The position numbers and the translations under genes are program-made. This document shows positions 33,476-41,366 of a stretch of 64,000 nucleotides of DNA, piece after piece. The notes below the pieces were generated by a model. The model was not told the DNA's origin. It did no database searches and saw only the letters and a program-made list of their open reading frames with translations. The first letter of the stretch is position 1; every line of letters begins with the position of its first letter. The DNA is from Caulobacter mirabilis (lineage in GTDB: Bacteria; Pseudomonadota; Alphaproteobacteria; Caulobacterales; Caulobacteraceae): NCBI RefSeq assembly GCF_002749615.1, contig NZ_CP024201.1:2108001-2172000 (forward strand). Direction: 5' to 3'.

Positions 33476-34093
33476 TCAGTAAAGGTTCTTCTTGGCGTCC
33501 TGGCCCAGGGCGAAATCGATGACCTTGGCCGGGATGATCGTCTTGAACTGGTCGCGGGCGATCTGGCCCAGGGTCGGAAAGCCGCCCTTGGGCAGGCGTT
33601 TGTCGGGGTTCCACAGGTCCGACCGCTTCAGGGCCTTGGAGCAGTGGAAATAGACCTCCTTGGCCTCGATCACGACGACCGAGCGGGGCCGCTTTCCCTC
33701 ATGGGTGAAGCGCTCCATCAGATCCTCGCGAGTGGTGACCTCGGCCACGCCGTTCAGCCGCAGCATCTCCTCGACGCCGGGCAGAAAGAACAGCAGCCCG
33801 ACCGCCGGGTTCAGGGTGATGTTGGTCAGGGTGTCGAGGCGGTTGTTGCCGGGGCGGTCGGGGAAGGCGAGGCGGACGTCGTCCAGCACATGCACGAACC
33901 CCGGCTCGCCGCCGCGCGGGCTGACGTCGCCCAGGCCGTCCGGCCGGCTGGAGCCGATGCAGAAGAACGGCGACAGCTCGATGAATCGCCGGCTGTGCTT
34001 GTCGAGAAACGGGAACGCCTTGTCGATCACCTGCTTGGAAGGTTCGGCGTAGACCTGGCGCAGGGCCTTCTCGTCGGCGAGAGCGTCGTCCAT
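33476..34093 (-). CDS. PPOX-type FMN-dependent flavoprotein
   Basis: A 205-residue protein of the pyridoxamine-5'-phosphate-oxidase-like split-barrel family. Matches include FIELSPFFCIGSSRPDGLGDVSPRG read as separate parts (SPFFCIGSS and GDVSPRGGEPGFV), then LTNITLNPAVGLLFFLPGVEE and EVYFHCSKALKRSDLW, which mark a subgroup often annotated as MSMEG_1061-type. It probably binds FMN and is not PdxH. It stands alone between cysK and cfa on the same strand; the hairpin at 34187-34218 separates it from cfa. Confidence 0.87.
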   Translation of the reverse strand: MDDALADEKALRQVYAEPSKQVIDKAFPFLDKHSRRFIELSPFFCIGSSRPDGLGDVSPRGGEPGFVHVLDDVRLAFPDRPGNNRLDTLTNITLNPAVGLLFFLPGVEEMLRLNGVAEVTTREDLMERFTHEGKRPRSVVVIEAKEVYFHCSKALKRSDLWNPDKRLPKGGFPTLGQIARDQFKTIIPAKVIDFALGQDAKKNLY

Positions 34094-34186
34094 GGTGGAG
34101 CCTCATTCTTGCGAACGAGTCTCATTAGTGCTTCTCGGCGGCCGCGATGCAAGCCCTGAAGGGGAAGCGGCGACGGCTCAAACTCT

Positions 34187-34218
34187 CCGAGCGTCCCCGC
34201 GACGGCGGGAACGCTCGG
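34187..34218 (-). terminator. Hairpin downstream of cfa
   Basis: A 14-position stem with one mismatch: CCGAGCGT and CCCGC on one side (34187-34200), GCGGG and ACGCTCGG on the other (34205-34218), with a four-base loop. It begins 13 bases after the cfa stop codon on the minus strand. The T tract is poor (GTTTG), so termination may be partial. Confidence 0.6.
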
Positions 34219-34231
34219 CGGAGGTAGGCGG

Positions 34232-35473
34232 TCAGGTCCTGCCCAGGCTCAGCTGGATCACGTCGGTGCGGCCCGTGCGGAACCCGGCCTCACAGTAGGC
34301 GAGGTAGTAGTTCCACATCCGCCGGAACCGCTCGTCGAAACCCTGGTGGCGAATCTGGTCCCAGGCGCTCTCGAAGCGGCGACCCCATTCGGCCAGGGTG
34401 TCGGCGTAGTCCTGGCCGAACCGCATGACGCTCTGCCAGTCCAGTCCGGCCGTCTCGATCACCGGCTTCAACGCCGGTTCGCTGGGCAGCATGCCGCCCG
34501 GGAAGATGTACTTCTGGATGAAGTCGGCGTGCCGGCGATAGCTGCCGAACAGCTCGTCGCGGATGGTGATGATCTGCAGGCCGGCGCGGCCGCCCGGCGT
34601 CAGCACGTCGCGGATCTTGCCGAAATAGGCCGGCCAGAACTCCTCGCCCACCGCCTCGAACATCTCGATCGAGGCCACGCGGTCGAACTTGCCGTCGACG
34701 TCGCGATAGTCGACCAGCCGGATGTCGGCCTTCTCCGAAAGACCCTGGTCGAACAGGCGCTTGCGGGCGAAATCGTACTGTTCCTGGCTGATCGTGATGC
34801 CGGTGACCCTGGCGCCGACCTCGCGGGCGGCGAACTCGGCGAAGCCGCCCCAGCCGCAGCCGATCTCCAGCACGCTTTGGCCGCTCTCCAGCCCCATCGA
34901 CCGGGCCAGCGCCGCGTACTTGTTGTGCTGGGCCTGGTCGAGCGGCTCGTTCGGCCGGTCATAGACCGCCGAGCTGTAGGTCATGCTGCGATCGAGCCAC
35001 AGGCTGTAGAACGGATTGCCCAGGTCGTAGTGGGCGTGGATGTTCTTCTTCGACCCCTTGCGGTCGTTGCGGTGGAGCATGTGGGCGACGAAGTCGATCG
35101 CCCGCACGATCGGATTGCCCTGGACCAGGGCCTGCAGCCGTTCGAAGTTCATGGCGCAGACGGTGAGCAGAGCCGACAGGTCGGTCGTCTCCCATTCCCC
35201 GGCCATGTAGCCTTCGGCGAAGCCGATGGAGCCGGCCGACAGGCAGCGGCGAATGAAGCGGTAGTCGCGGACGATCAGCCGCCCGTCCGGGCCTGGTTCC
35301 GGTCCCTTGCAGACGATTTCCTCGCCGCTCGGGAGCACGAAGGTCAGAGTCCCGTAACGCCAGTTCTCGCCACAGACTTTGACAGCGGTCCTGAACACGG
35401 CGGGGGCGGCCTTGAAGGCCGGCGTCTCCCATCCGGGACCGGTCGTGGCGGGGGTAAGCTCAGTCACCGTCAT
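34232..35473 (-). CDS. cfa: Cyclopropane-fatty-acyl-phospholipid synthase
   Basis: SAM-dependent methyltransferase that converts unsaturated acyl chains of membrane phospholipids to cyclopropane chains, usually in stationary phase. The 413-residue product has the SAM motif VLEIGCGWGGFAEFAAREVG, then GITISQEQYDFA and SIEMFEAVGEEF. Upstream is the HYDLGNPFYSLWLDRSMTYS segment that touches the substrate. The start ATG 35473 (MTVTELTPA) has GGGAG 9 bases before it; a more distal in-frame start exists at 35524. phrB lies 98 bases upstream on the same strand. Confidence 0.94.
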   Translation of the reverse strand: MTVTELTPATTGPGWETPAFKAAPAVFRTAVKVCGENWRYGTLTFVLPSGEEIVCKGPEPGPDGRLIVRDYRFIRRCLSAGSIGFAEGYMAGEWETTDLSALLTVCAMNFERLQALVQGNPIVRAIDFVAHMLHRNDRKGSKKNIHAHYDLGNPFYSLWLDRSMTYSSAVYDRPNEPLDQAQHNKYAALARSMGLESGQSVLEIGCGWGGFAEFAAREVGARVTGITISQEQYDFARKRLFDQGLSEKADIRLVDYRDVDGKFDRVASIEMFEAVGEEFWPAYFGKIRDVLTPGGRAGLQIITIRDELFGSYRRHADFIQKYIFPGGMLPSEPALKPVIETAGLDWQSVMRFGQDYADTLAEWGRRFESAWDQIRHQGFDERFRRMWNYYLAYCEAGFRTGRTDVIQLSLGRT

Positions 35474-35571
35474 CAGCGATGCTCCCATCCAGCATGATGA
35501 GGATATCATCGCTTTTTCACGCATTGCGAGAGGGTAGGCCGTTCAAACCGACCTCGCGGAATTGTCAGACG

Positions 35572-36996
35572 TCAGCCGTTGCGGACGGGAACATAGGCGT
35601 CCAGCGCGCGTTCGCGCGCCTCGGCGTGATCGACGACTGGCCGCGGATAGGTCTCCCCCAGCCTGACCCCGGCGGACTGCAACTCGCTGTCGGAGGCGAT
35701 CCAGGGGGCATGAACCGTCTTTGAGGAAAGGCCCGCAAGCTCCGGAATCCATTTGCGAACATAGTCGCCATCTGGATCGAACTTCTGCCCTTGGGTCACA
35801 GGGTTGAAGATCCGGAACCAGGGCGAGGCGTCGGCGCCCGAGCCGGCGACCCACTGCCAGTTCCCGGCGTTCTGGGCGATGTCGGCGTCGACCAGGGTGT
35901 CCCAGAACCAGGCCTCGCCGCGTCGCCAGTCGATCATCAGGTCCTTGATCAGGAAAGAGGCGACGATCATCCGCACACGGTTGTGCATCCAGCCCGTGGC
36001 CCACAGCTCGCGCATGCCGGCGTCGACGATCGGATAGCCGGTTAGGCCCCGGGCCCAGGCGCGGAAGCCGGGCTCATCGTCGCGCCATTCGAACCGGTCG
36101 AATTCGGACTTGAAGTTGCGGATGGGCAGATCGGGCCAGTGGAACAGCAGATGGTGGTTGAACTCGCGCCAGCCGATCTCGGCCAGGAACTTGTCGGCCT
36201 GGCCGGCCGGCAGGTCACGCCCACGGAGGGCCCGCCAAACTTGCCGCGGCCCGATCTCGCCGAAATGCAGGTGCGGCGACAGGCGCGATGTGCCGACACG
36301 GTCCGGCCGGTCGCGGTCCTCGGCGTAGGTTGCTGCGGGTTCGTCCAGGAACCGCGCCAGCGCCGCCCGCGCTCCGGCTTCGCCCGGCGTCCAGTCGTTG
36401 AAGCCCTTCGCCCAGTCGGGGCGACGCTCATACAGCTTCCAGTCGGAAAGATTATCGCTGTCAGGCCAATGGTTTGGCGCGGAAATCTGTGTTTCCGCAT
36501 CGAGCGCCGGAAGGGGCTCGATCTTCGACTGAGCCGCCCGCCAGTAGGGTGTGAAGACCCTGTACGGATCGCCGGCGCCGGTCTTTACCGTCCAGGGCTC
36601 GACCAGCAGGCCGCCGTTGCACGAGATCGCCTCGACGCCGTCGGCCTTCAGGTCGGATTTCAGCTCGCTGTCTCTGGCGACGCTGTGCCCGTCGTAGAGC
36701 CGGTTCCAGAACACCGCCTCCGCCCCGGTCGTCGCGACGAGCTCGCCGATCTGGAGCCTGGGATCGCCCCGGCGGAAGACCAGCCGCGAACCTCGCGCGC
36801 GCAGGTCCGCGTCCAGGGCGGCCAGCGACCGCTCCAGCCACCATCGCGAGGCGCCGCCGAGCGGCCGGGCGGTCTCGTCCAGCACATAGAGGGGGATCAC
36901 CGCCCGTCCGCTCGCGGCGGCGGCGGCCAGCGCCGGATTGTCGGCCAGCCGCAGGTCCTGGCGGAACCAGAGGATGGCGGGGGCGGGCGAGGTCAT
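35572..36996 (-). CDS. phrB: Deoxyribodipyrimidine photolyase
   Basis: Light-dependent DNA repair enzyme that splits cyclobutane pyrimidine dimers. The 474-residue product has an N-terminal antenna domain (ILWFRQDLRLADNPALAAA) and a C-terminal FAD domain with TSRLSPHLHFGEIGPRQVW (about 224-242), EIGWREFNHHLLF, GYPIVDAGMRELWATGWMHN and VDADIAQNAGNWQWVAG. The Trp-rich FAD region and length fit class I CPD photolyases; no C-terminal cryptochrome extension is present. It is monocistronic as far as can be seen; intergenic repeats lie upstream. Confidence 0.95.
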   Translation of the reverse strand: MTSPAPAILWFRQDLRLADNPALAAAAASGRAVIPLYVLDETARPLGGASRWWLERSLAALDADLRARGSRLVFRRGDPRLQIGELVATTGAEAVFWNRLYDGHSVARDSELKSDLKADGVEAISCNGGLLVEPWTVKTGAGDPYRVFTPYWRAAQSKIEPLPALDAETQISAPNHWPDSDNLSDWKLYERRPDWAKGFNDWTPGEAGARAALARFLDEPAATYAEDRDRPDRVGTSRLSPHLHFGEIGPRQVWRALRGRDLPAGQADKFLAEIGWREFNHHLLFHWPDLPIRNFKSEFDRFEWRDDEPGFRAWARGLTGYPIVDAGMRELWATGWMHNRVRMIVASFLIKDLMIDWRRGEAWFWDTLVDADIAQNAGNWQWVAGSGADASPWFRIFNPVTQGQKFDPDGDYVRKWIPELAGLSSKTVHAPWIASDSELQSAGVRLGETYPRPVVDHAEARERALDAYVPVRNG

Positions 36997-37013
36997 GGGG
37001 CCGGTCTATCATT

Positions 37014-37061
37014 GCGTCCTTCGAGACGCTCGCTTGAAGCGCGCGCCTCAGGATGACGAGT
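37014..37061. repeat. Intergenic repeat, family B copy 1
   Basis: GCGTCCTTCGAGACGC followed by a short palindromic centre and CCTCAGGATGACGA. The same modules recur at 44454-44503. This kind of element (ending in CCTCAGGATGACG) is common in alphaproteobacterial intergenic DNA. It lies 18 bases upstream of the phrB start. Confidence 0.7.
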
Positions 37062-37081
37062 TCTGAGTCGTCGTCGGGCTA

Positions 37082-37162
37082 GGGGACATGCTCCCGCAGG
37101 GTGCGTGTCCCCGCCAGCTTGCGCTTAGGGGACACGCACGGGCTGCGCCCGAGCATGTCCCC
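37082..37162. repeat. Nested inverted repeat, family C copy 1
   Basis: Two perfect nested 12-bp inverted repeats: outer GGGGACATGCTC (37082-37093) with GAGCATGTCCCC (37151-37162), and inner GTGCGTGTCCCC (37101-37112) with GGGGACACGCAC (37128-37139). A more degenerate copy is at 40915-40994. The two bracket the hldE-hldD-DUF3089 genes. The element lies 64 bases before the hldE start. Confidence 0.85.
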
Positions 37163-37225
37163 GACTGTGAAGGACGCCACACCCCCGCTTGACCGCCCCG
37201 ACGTCAAAGCCCACACCCTCTCGCC

Positions 37226-38695
37226 ATGGATCTCGCTTCCCTCCAGTCGCTGCTGTCCCTGGTCGCCGGCGCGCGCGTGGCCTGCGTGGGCGACGTGATG
37301 GTCGACCGCTTCGTCTATGGGGAGGTCAGCCGCACCTCGCCCGAGGCGCCGATTCCCGTGCTGGCCCGCGCCCGCGACATCGCCATGCTCGGCGGCGCCG
37401 GCAACGTCGCCCGCAACGTCGCCTCGCTGGGCGGGTCGGCCGCGCTGGCGGGGGTGGTCGGCGACGACGCCGCCGCCAACGAGGCCCTGGGCATGATTGG
37501 CGCCGACGAGCGCATGGAAGGTCACCTGATCGCCGAGCGCGGCCGCCCGACCACGGTGAAGACCCGCTACGTCGCCGCTGGCCAACAGCTGCTGCGGGTC
37601 GACTCCGAGGACGCCCGGCCGATCGGCAAGGACGCCGAGGCCAAGCTGCTGGGCGCGGTGCGGCACGCGACGGCCGACGCCGGCGCCATCCTGCTCAGCG
37701 ACTATGGCAAGGGCGCGGTGACCCAGGCGGTGATCGAGGCCTGCCTGGCCGCGGCCCAGGCTTCGGGCGCGGTGCTGATCGTCGATTCCAAGGCCCGCAG
37801 CTTCGCCCGCTACGGCGCGGCCGACATCGTCAAGCCGAACGCCGCGGAGTTGGCGGCCGCCACCGAACTGCCGACCGAGACCGACGAGCAGGTCGAGGCG
37901 GCCCTGAGGCGGGCCTTGGACCTGTCGCGGGCCAAGGCCGTGCTGGTCACTCGCGCGGCCAAGGGCATGAGCCTGGCGGTCCGCGGCCAGGACGTCGTCC
38001 ATTTCCCGGGACGCCCGCGCGAGGTGTTCGACGTGTCGGGCGCCGGCGACACCGCCCTGGCCGCTCTGGGTCTGGCCCTGGCCGCCAAGGCCTCGCCGCA
38101 GGCGGCCGTCGAGTTCGCTCTGTTGGCCAGCGGCGTGGCGGTCGGCAAGGCTGGCACCGCCGTGGTCCTGCCGCAGGAGCTGGTCGAAGCCGAGATCGCC
38201 GCCCATATGGCTCCAGCCGAGGCCAAGCTGGCCACGCCGGCCCAGGTCGCGGCCAAGGCCCAGGCCTGGCGCGAGGCGGGCCTGACGGTCGGCTTCACCA
38301 ACGGCTGCTTCGACATCCTGCACAAGGGCCATGTCGCCTACCTGGCCCAGGCGCGAGCCTGGTGCGACCGGCTGATCGTCGGCGTGAACAGCGACCGCTC
38401 GGTCCGGGCGCTAAAGGGGGAGGGGCGGCCGGTCAACGACCTGGAGTCCCGCGCCCTGGTGCTGGCGGGCCTGGCGCATGTCGACCTGGTCGCGCCGTTC
38501 GACGAGGACACCCCGATCGAGCTGATCAAGGCCGCCCGACCCGACGTCCTGGTCAAGGGCGCCGACTACACCGTCGAGACCGTGGTCGGCCACGAGCTGG
38601 TCCAGTCCTGGGGCGGCGAGGTCAAGCTCGCCCCGATCGTCGAGGGCTATTCGACCTCCGCCGCCATCGCCCGCATCACCGAGAAGGCCCAGTAG
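37226..38695 (+). CDS. hldE: Bifunctional heptose-7-phosphate kinase / heptose-1-phosphate adenylyltransferase
   Basis: Fused enzyme of ADP-heptose synthesis for the LPS core. Residues about 1-320 are a PfkB/ribokinase-type kinase with VACVGDVMVDRFVYG, GGAGNVARNVASLGG and the catalytic DVSGAGDTALAALGLAL (about 270-286). Residues about 345-489 are a nucleotidyltransferase with TNGCFDILHKGHVAYLAQAR and the HxGH-type motif HKGH. The total of 489 residues is normal for the fused form. The ATG has a weak ribosome binding site. It is followed by hldD after 3 bases. Confidence 0.96.
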   Translation: MDLASLQSLLSLVAGARVACVGDVMVDRFVYGEVSRTSPEAPIPVLARARDIAMLGGAGNVARNVASLGGSAALAGVVGDDAAANEALGMIGADERMEGHLIAERGRPTTVKTRYVAAGQQLLRVDSEDARPIGKDAEAKLLGAVRHATADAGAILLSDYGKGAVTQAVIEACLAAAQASGAVLIVDSKARSFARYGAADIVKPNAAELAAATELPTETDEQVEAALRRALDLSRAKAVLVTRAAKGMSLAVRGQDVVHFPGRPREVFDVSGAGDTALAALGLALAAKASPQAAVEFALLASGVAVGKAGTAVVLPQELVEAEIAAHMAPAEAKLATPAQVAAKAQAWREAGLTVGFTNGCFDILHKGHVAYLAQARAWCDRLIVGVNSDRSVRALKGEGRPVNDLESRALVLAGLAHVDLVAPFDEDTPIELIKAARPDVLVKGADYTVETVVGHELVQSWGGEVKLAPIVEGYSTSAAIARITEKAQ

Positions 38696-38698
38696 TCC

Positions 38699-39700
38699 AT
38701 GACCCGCCGCATCGTCTTCGTCACCGGCGGGGCCGGTTTCATCGGCTCCAACATCGTCGCCAAACTGGCCGAGGATCCGACCCTGGACTTGGTCGTCTGC
38801 GACTGGCTGGAGACCGCCGAGCTCGGCAAGTGGAAGAACATCGCCAAGCACCCCGTCGGCGACATCGTCCGGCCCGAGCACATGTTCGAGTGGCTGGAGA
38901 AGCGCTGGCAGGACGTGGCTATGGTGATCCACATGGGCGCCATCAGCTCGACCACCGAGCCGGACGCCGACAAGATCATCGAGAACAATTTCTGCCTGTC
39001 GCGCGACCTGTACCGCTGGTGCACGGACCGCCAGCGCCGGTTCATCTACGCCTCGTCGGCGGCGACCTATGGCGACGGCGTCGAAGGGTTCGACGACCGC
39101 AACGATCTGGACAGCCTCAAGGGCTTGCGGCCGCTGAACGCCTACGGCTGGTCCAAGTCGCTGTTCGATCTGTTCGCCGCCCGCCAGGCCGCCCGCGACT
39201 ACGCGCCGCCGCAGTGGGTCGGGCTGAAGTTCTTCAACGTCTACGGCCCCAACGAGGAGCACAAGGCGTCGATGAAGTCGGTCGCCTCGCAGATATGGCC
39301 GAAGGTGAAGGCCGGCCACACCGTCCAGCTCTTCAAGTCCCACAACCCGGACTACGAGGACGGCGGCCAGCTGCGTGACTTCGTCTACGTCCGCGACGTC
39401 GCCGACGTGGTTCAGTGGCTGTTCGACAACCCGCAGGTGAACGGCGTCTTCAACCTGGGCTCGGGCCGGGCGCGCTCGTTCAAGGATATGGCCGAGGCGG
39501 TGTTCCACGCCGCCGGCAAGCAGCCGGACATCGAGTATGTGCCGATGCCGCCGGCGATCCGCGACAAGTACCAGTACTTCACCCAGGCCAGCATGGATCG
39601 CCTGCGCGAGGCCGGCTATCCGGGCCAGATGACCCCGCTCGAGGACGGCATCACCGAATACGTCCAGAAGTACCTCAACGCCGCCGATCCCTACCGGTAG
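38699..39700 (+). CDS. hldD: ADP-glyceromanno-heptose 6-epimerase
   Basis: SDR-family NADP-dependent enzyme that converts ADP-D-glycero- to ADP-L-glycero-beta-D-manno-heptose, the last step before heptose transfer to LPS. The 333-residue product has the cofactor loop VTGGAGFIGSNIVAKL (about 8-23), YASSAATYGDG and the catalytic NAYGWSKSLFD. It starts 3 bases after the hldE stop and is translationally coupled to it. A DUF3089 gene follows after 33 bases. Confidence 0.96.
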   Translation: MTRRIVFVTGGAGFIGSNIVAKLAEDPTLDLVVCDWLETAELGKWKNIAKHPVGDIVRPEHMFEWLEKRWQDVAMVIHMGAISSTTEPDADKIIENNFCLSRDLYRWCTDRQRRFIYASSAATYGDGVEGFDDRNDLDSLKGLRPLNAYGWSKSLFDLFAARQAARDYAPPQWVGLKFFNVYGPNEEHKASMKSVASQIWPKVKAGHTVQLFKSHNPDYEDGGQLRDFVYVRDVADVVQWLFDNPQVNGVFNLGSGRARSFKDMAEAVFHAAGKQPDIEYVPMPPAIRDKYQYFTQASMDRLREAGYPGQMTPLEDGITEYVQKYLNAADPYR

Positions 39701-39733
39701 CGAGGGGACGCTCGTGCGTGTAACCATCGCGCC

Positions 39734-40909
39734 ATGTGGGGTCTGAAGGGCTACAAGCGCTGGATCTTCCTGGGCGTGGTGCTGGTCGCCGCGATCCTGG
39801 GGGCGGCGGCGTGGGTGCTGCGGGTGGACATCATCCGCACGGCCCTGGATCCGAAAGTCCCGTTCCAGACCTACACCCCGCCCGGCGCGCCGGACTACGG
39901 GACGCCGCAGGCCTGGGCGATCGCCGTCGACCCCAACCCGCCGGCGGCGCTGCCGGCCGATGTCTTCTTCATCCACCCGACCACCTATGACGGCGGCGAG
40001 CACTGGAATGGGCCGTACCGCGACCAGGACGCCCGCCGCCAGCTGACGCGGGTGATGCTGCCCAACTACGCGGGCCCCTATGCGCGGGTCGGCCGGATCT
40101 TCGCGCCCCACTACCGCCAGGCCAGCCTGTACTCGCAGCTGACCCTGCGCGAGGACGCCCGCAGCGCCCGTCGCTTCGCCTACGAGGATGTCCGCGCGGC
40201 CTTCCGGTACTGGCGCGACCACTATGACGGCGGCCGGCCGCTGGTCATCGTCGGGGTGGAGCAGGGCGGTCTGCTGGCGGCGCGGCTGCTGCGCGAGGAG
40301 GTCGCCTCCAATCCCGCTCTGAAGAGCCGCCTGGCCGGGGCCTATCTGATCGAGACGGTGGTTCCCGCCGACGAGTACGGGGCGCAGGCCGCTATCCCGG
40401 CCTGCTGGATGCGCAGTCAGGCGCGTTGCGTCGTGGCCTGGGCGACCCGCGGCGACATCGACGGCAAGGAGCGGCTGAGCCGGGCCCTGGTCTGGAACGA
40501 TCGCGACCTGCTGGTCGACCTGCGCGATCGGCCGGCGCTGTGCGTCAACCCGTTGCTCGGCGCCCGCAGCGACGCGCCGGCGCCCGACAAGGACAACCTC
40601 GGCGCGGTCAACGCCACCGGCCTGGAGTGGGGCGCGCGCCCGGGCCTGCTGCGGCGGCAGGTCGGCGCACGTTGCGTCGACGGTCTGCTGGAGGTGGGCA
40701 AGCCCAAGTCCAGCGCCTTCAAGGCGGCGGGCGGTTGGGCGGACCGGCTGAAGGTCCCGCCCTACAACCTGTTCTACGGCGACCTGGAGGCCGACGCCCA
40801 GGCGCGGGTCTCGACCTTGCTGGGCCGCGACGCCTATCCCAAGGCCGCCGCCCCGATCGAGACGTCGATCGCCATCGAGCCGTCGCCGATCCACCGGATC
40901 GACAACTGA
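39734..40909 (+). CDS. Membrane-anchored DUF3089 protein with altered nucleophile
   Basis: A 391-residue protein with one N-terminal membrane span (about 10-29) and a DUF3089 alpha/beta-hydrolase-like domain. Family blocks are ADVFFIHPTTYDGG (75-88), RIFAPHYRQASLYS (121-134) and FAYEDVRAAFRYW. Where DUF3089 members I recall have a GHSQG-type nucleophile elbow, this one reads IVGVEQGGLLAARLL, with Glu176 in place of Ser, so it is probably catalytically altered. The membrane span suggests a periplasmic domain. It may be cotranscribed with hldE-hldD. The family C repeat follows 5 bases after its stop codon. Confidence 0.85.
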   Translation: MWGLKGYKRWIFLGVVLVAAILGAAAWVLRVDIIRTALDPKVPFQTYTPPGAPDYGTPQAWAIAVDPNPPAALPADVFFIHPTTYDGGEHWNGPYRDQDARRQLTRVMLPNYAGPYARVGRIFAPHYRQASLYSQLTLREDARSARRFAYEDVRAAFRYWRDHYDGGRPLVIVGVEQGGLLAARLLREEVASNPALKSRLAGAYLIETVVPADEYGAQAAIPACWMRSQARCVVAWATRGDIDGKERLSRALVWNDRDLLVDLRDRPALCVNPLLGARSDAPAPDKDNLGAVNATGLEWGARPGLLRRQVGARCVDGLLEVGKPKSSAFKAAGGWADRLKVPPYNLFYGDLEADAQARVSTLLGRDAYPKAAAPIETSIAIEPSPIHRIDN

Positions 40910-40914
40910 CTTCC

Positions 40915-40994
40915 GGGGACATGCTCCGAAGGTGCGTGTCCCCGTTCCGGCGGCGGGTTCAGAGCGAGGGACACGTACCTGCGGTACATGTCCC
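40915..40994. repeat. Nested inverted repeat, family C copy 2
   Basis: Diverged copy of the element at 37082-37162. The left modules GGGGACATGCTC (40915-40926) and GTGCGTGTCCCC (40932-40943) are exact; the right modules (GGGACACGTAC at 40968-40978 and GTACATGTCCC at 40984-40994) carry changes. It lies in the converging gap between the DUF3089 and DUF6285 genes. Confidence 0.8.
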
Positions 40995-40997
40995 AGC

Positions 40998-41366
40998 TCA
41001 GCCTTCCAGCGTCTTCAGCCCGGCGTAGTTCGGCTGGTCGATGCGCACCTGGTCGACGATGCTGGCGTGCAGATGGGCCATGACCTGCGGCGCGGCCGGG
41101 TCGATGGTCCCATCCTGAATGCCTTCGCTCAGGGCCGTGTTCAGCGTGGCGAAATCGCCGTCGCGGCCGAGGATGGCGCGCAGGCGCTCGACGGCGGCGG
41201 CCTCGGCGGCCGGGCCTTGCTCGATCTCGCGCTTCACGGCGGCCAGGGCGTTGACGGCCACGCGGCACATGAAGGCGTCGCGGTCCTTCAGCTGGGGGGC
41301 GGCGCGCTCCTCGATGAACCGGATGACGCCATCGAGCAGTTCGGTCGCGGTCGGGTGGGTGATCAT
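40998..41366 (-). CDS. DUF6285 family protein
   Basis: A 122-residue soluble, mostly helical protein starting MITHPTATELLDGVIRFIEE. It contains FMCRVAVNALAAVKREIEQG and a C-terminal stretch of short helices. It resembles the DUF6285 proteins encoded next to APH-type kinases and acyl-CoA dehydrogenases; function is unknown. Its ATG overlaps the stop of the kinase gene (ATGA), so the pair is coupled. Confidence 0.8.
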   Translation of the reverse strand: MITHPTATELLDGVIRFIEERAAPQLKDRDAFMCRVAVNALAAVKREIEQGPAAEAAAVERLRAILGRDGDFATLNTALSEGIQDGTIDPAAPQVMAHLHASIVDQVRIDQPNYAGLKTLEG

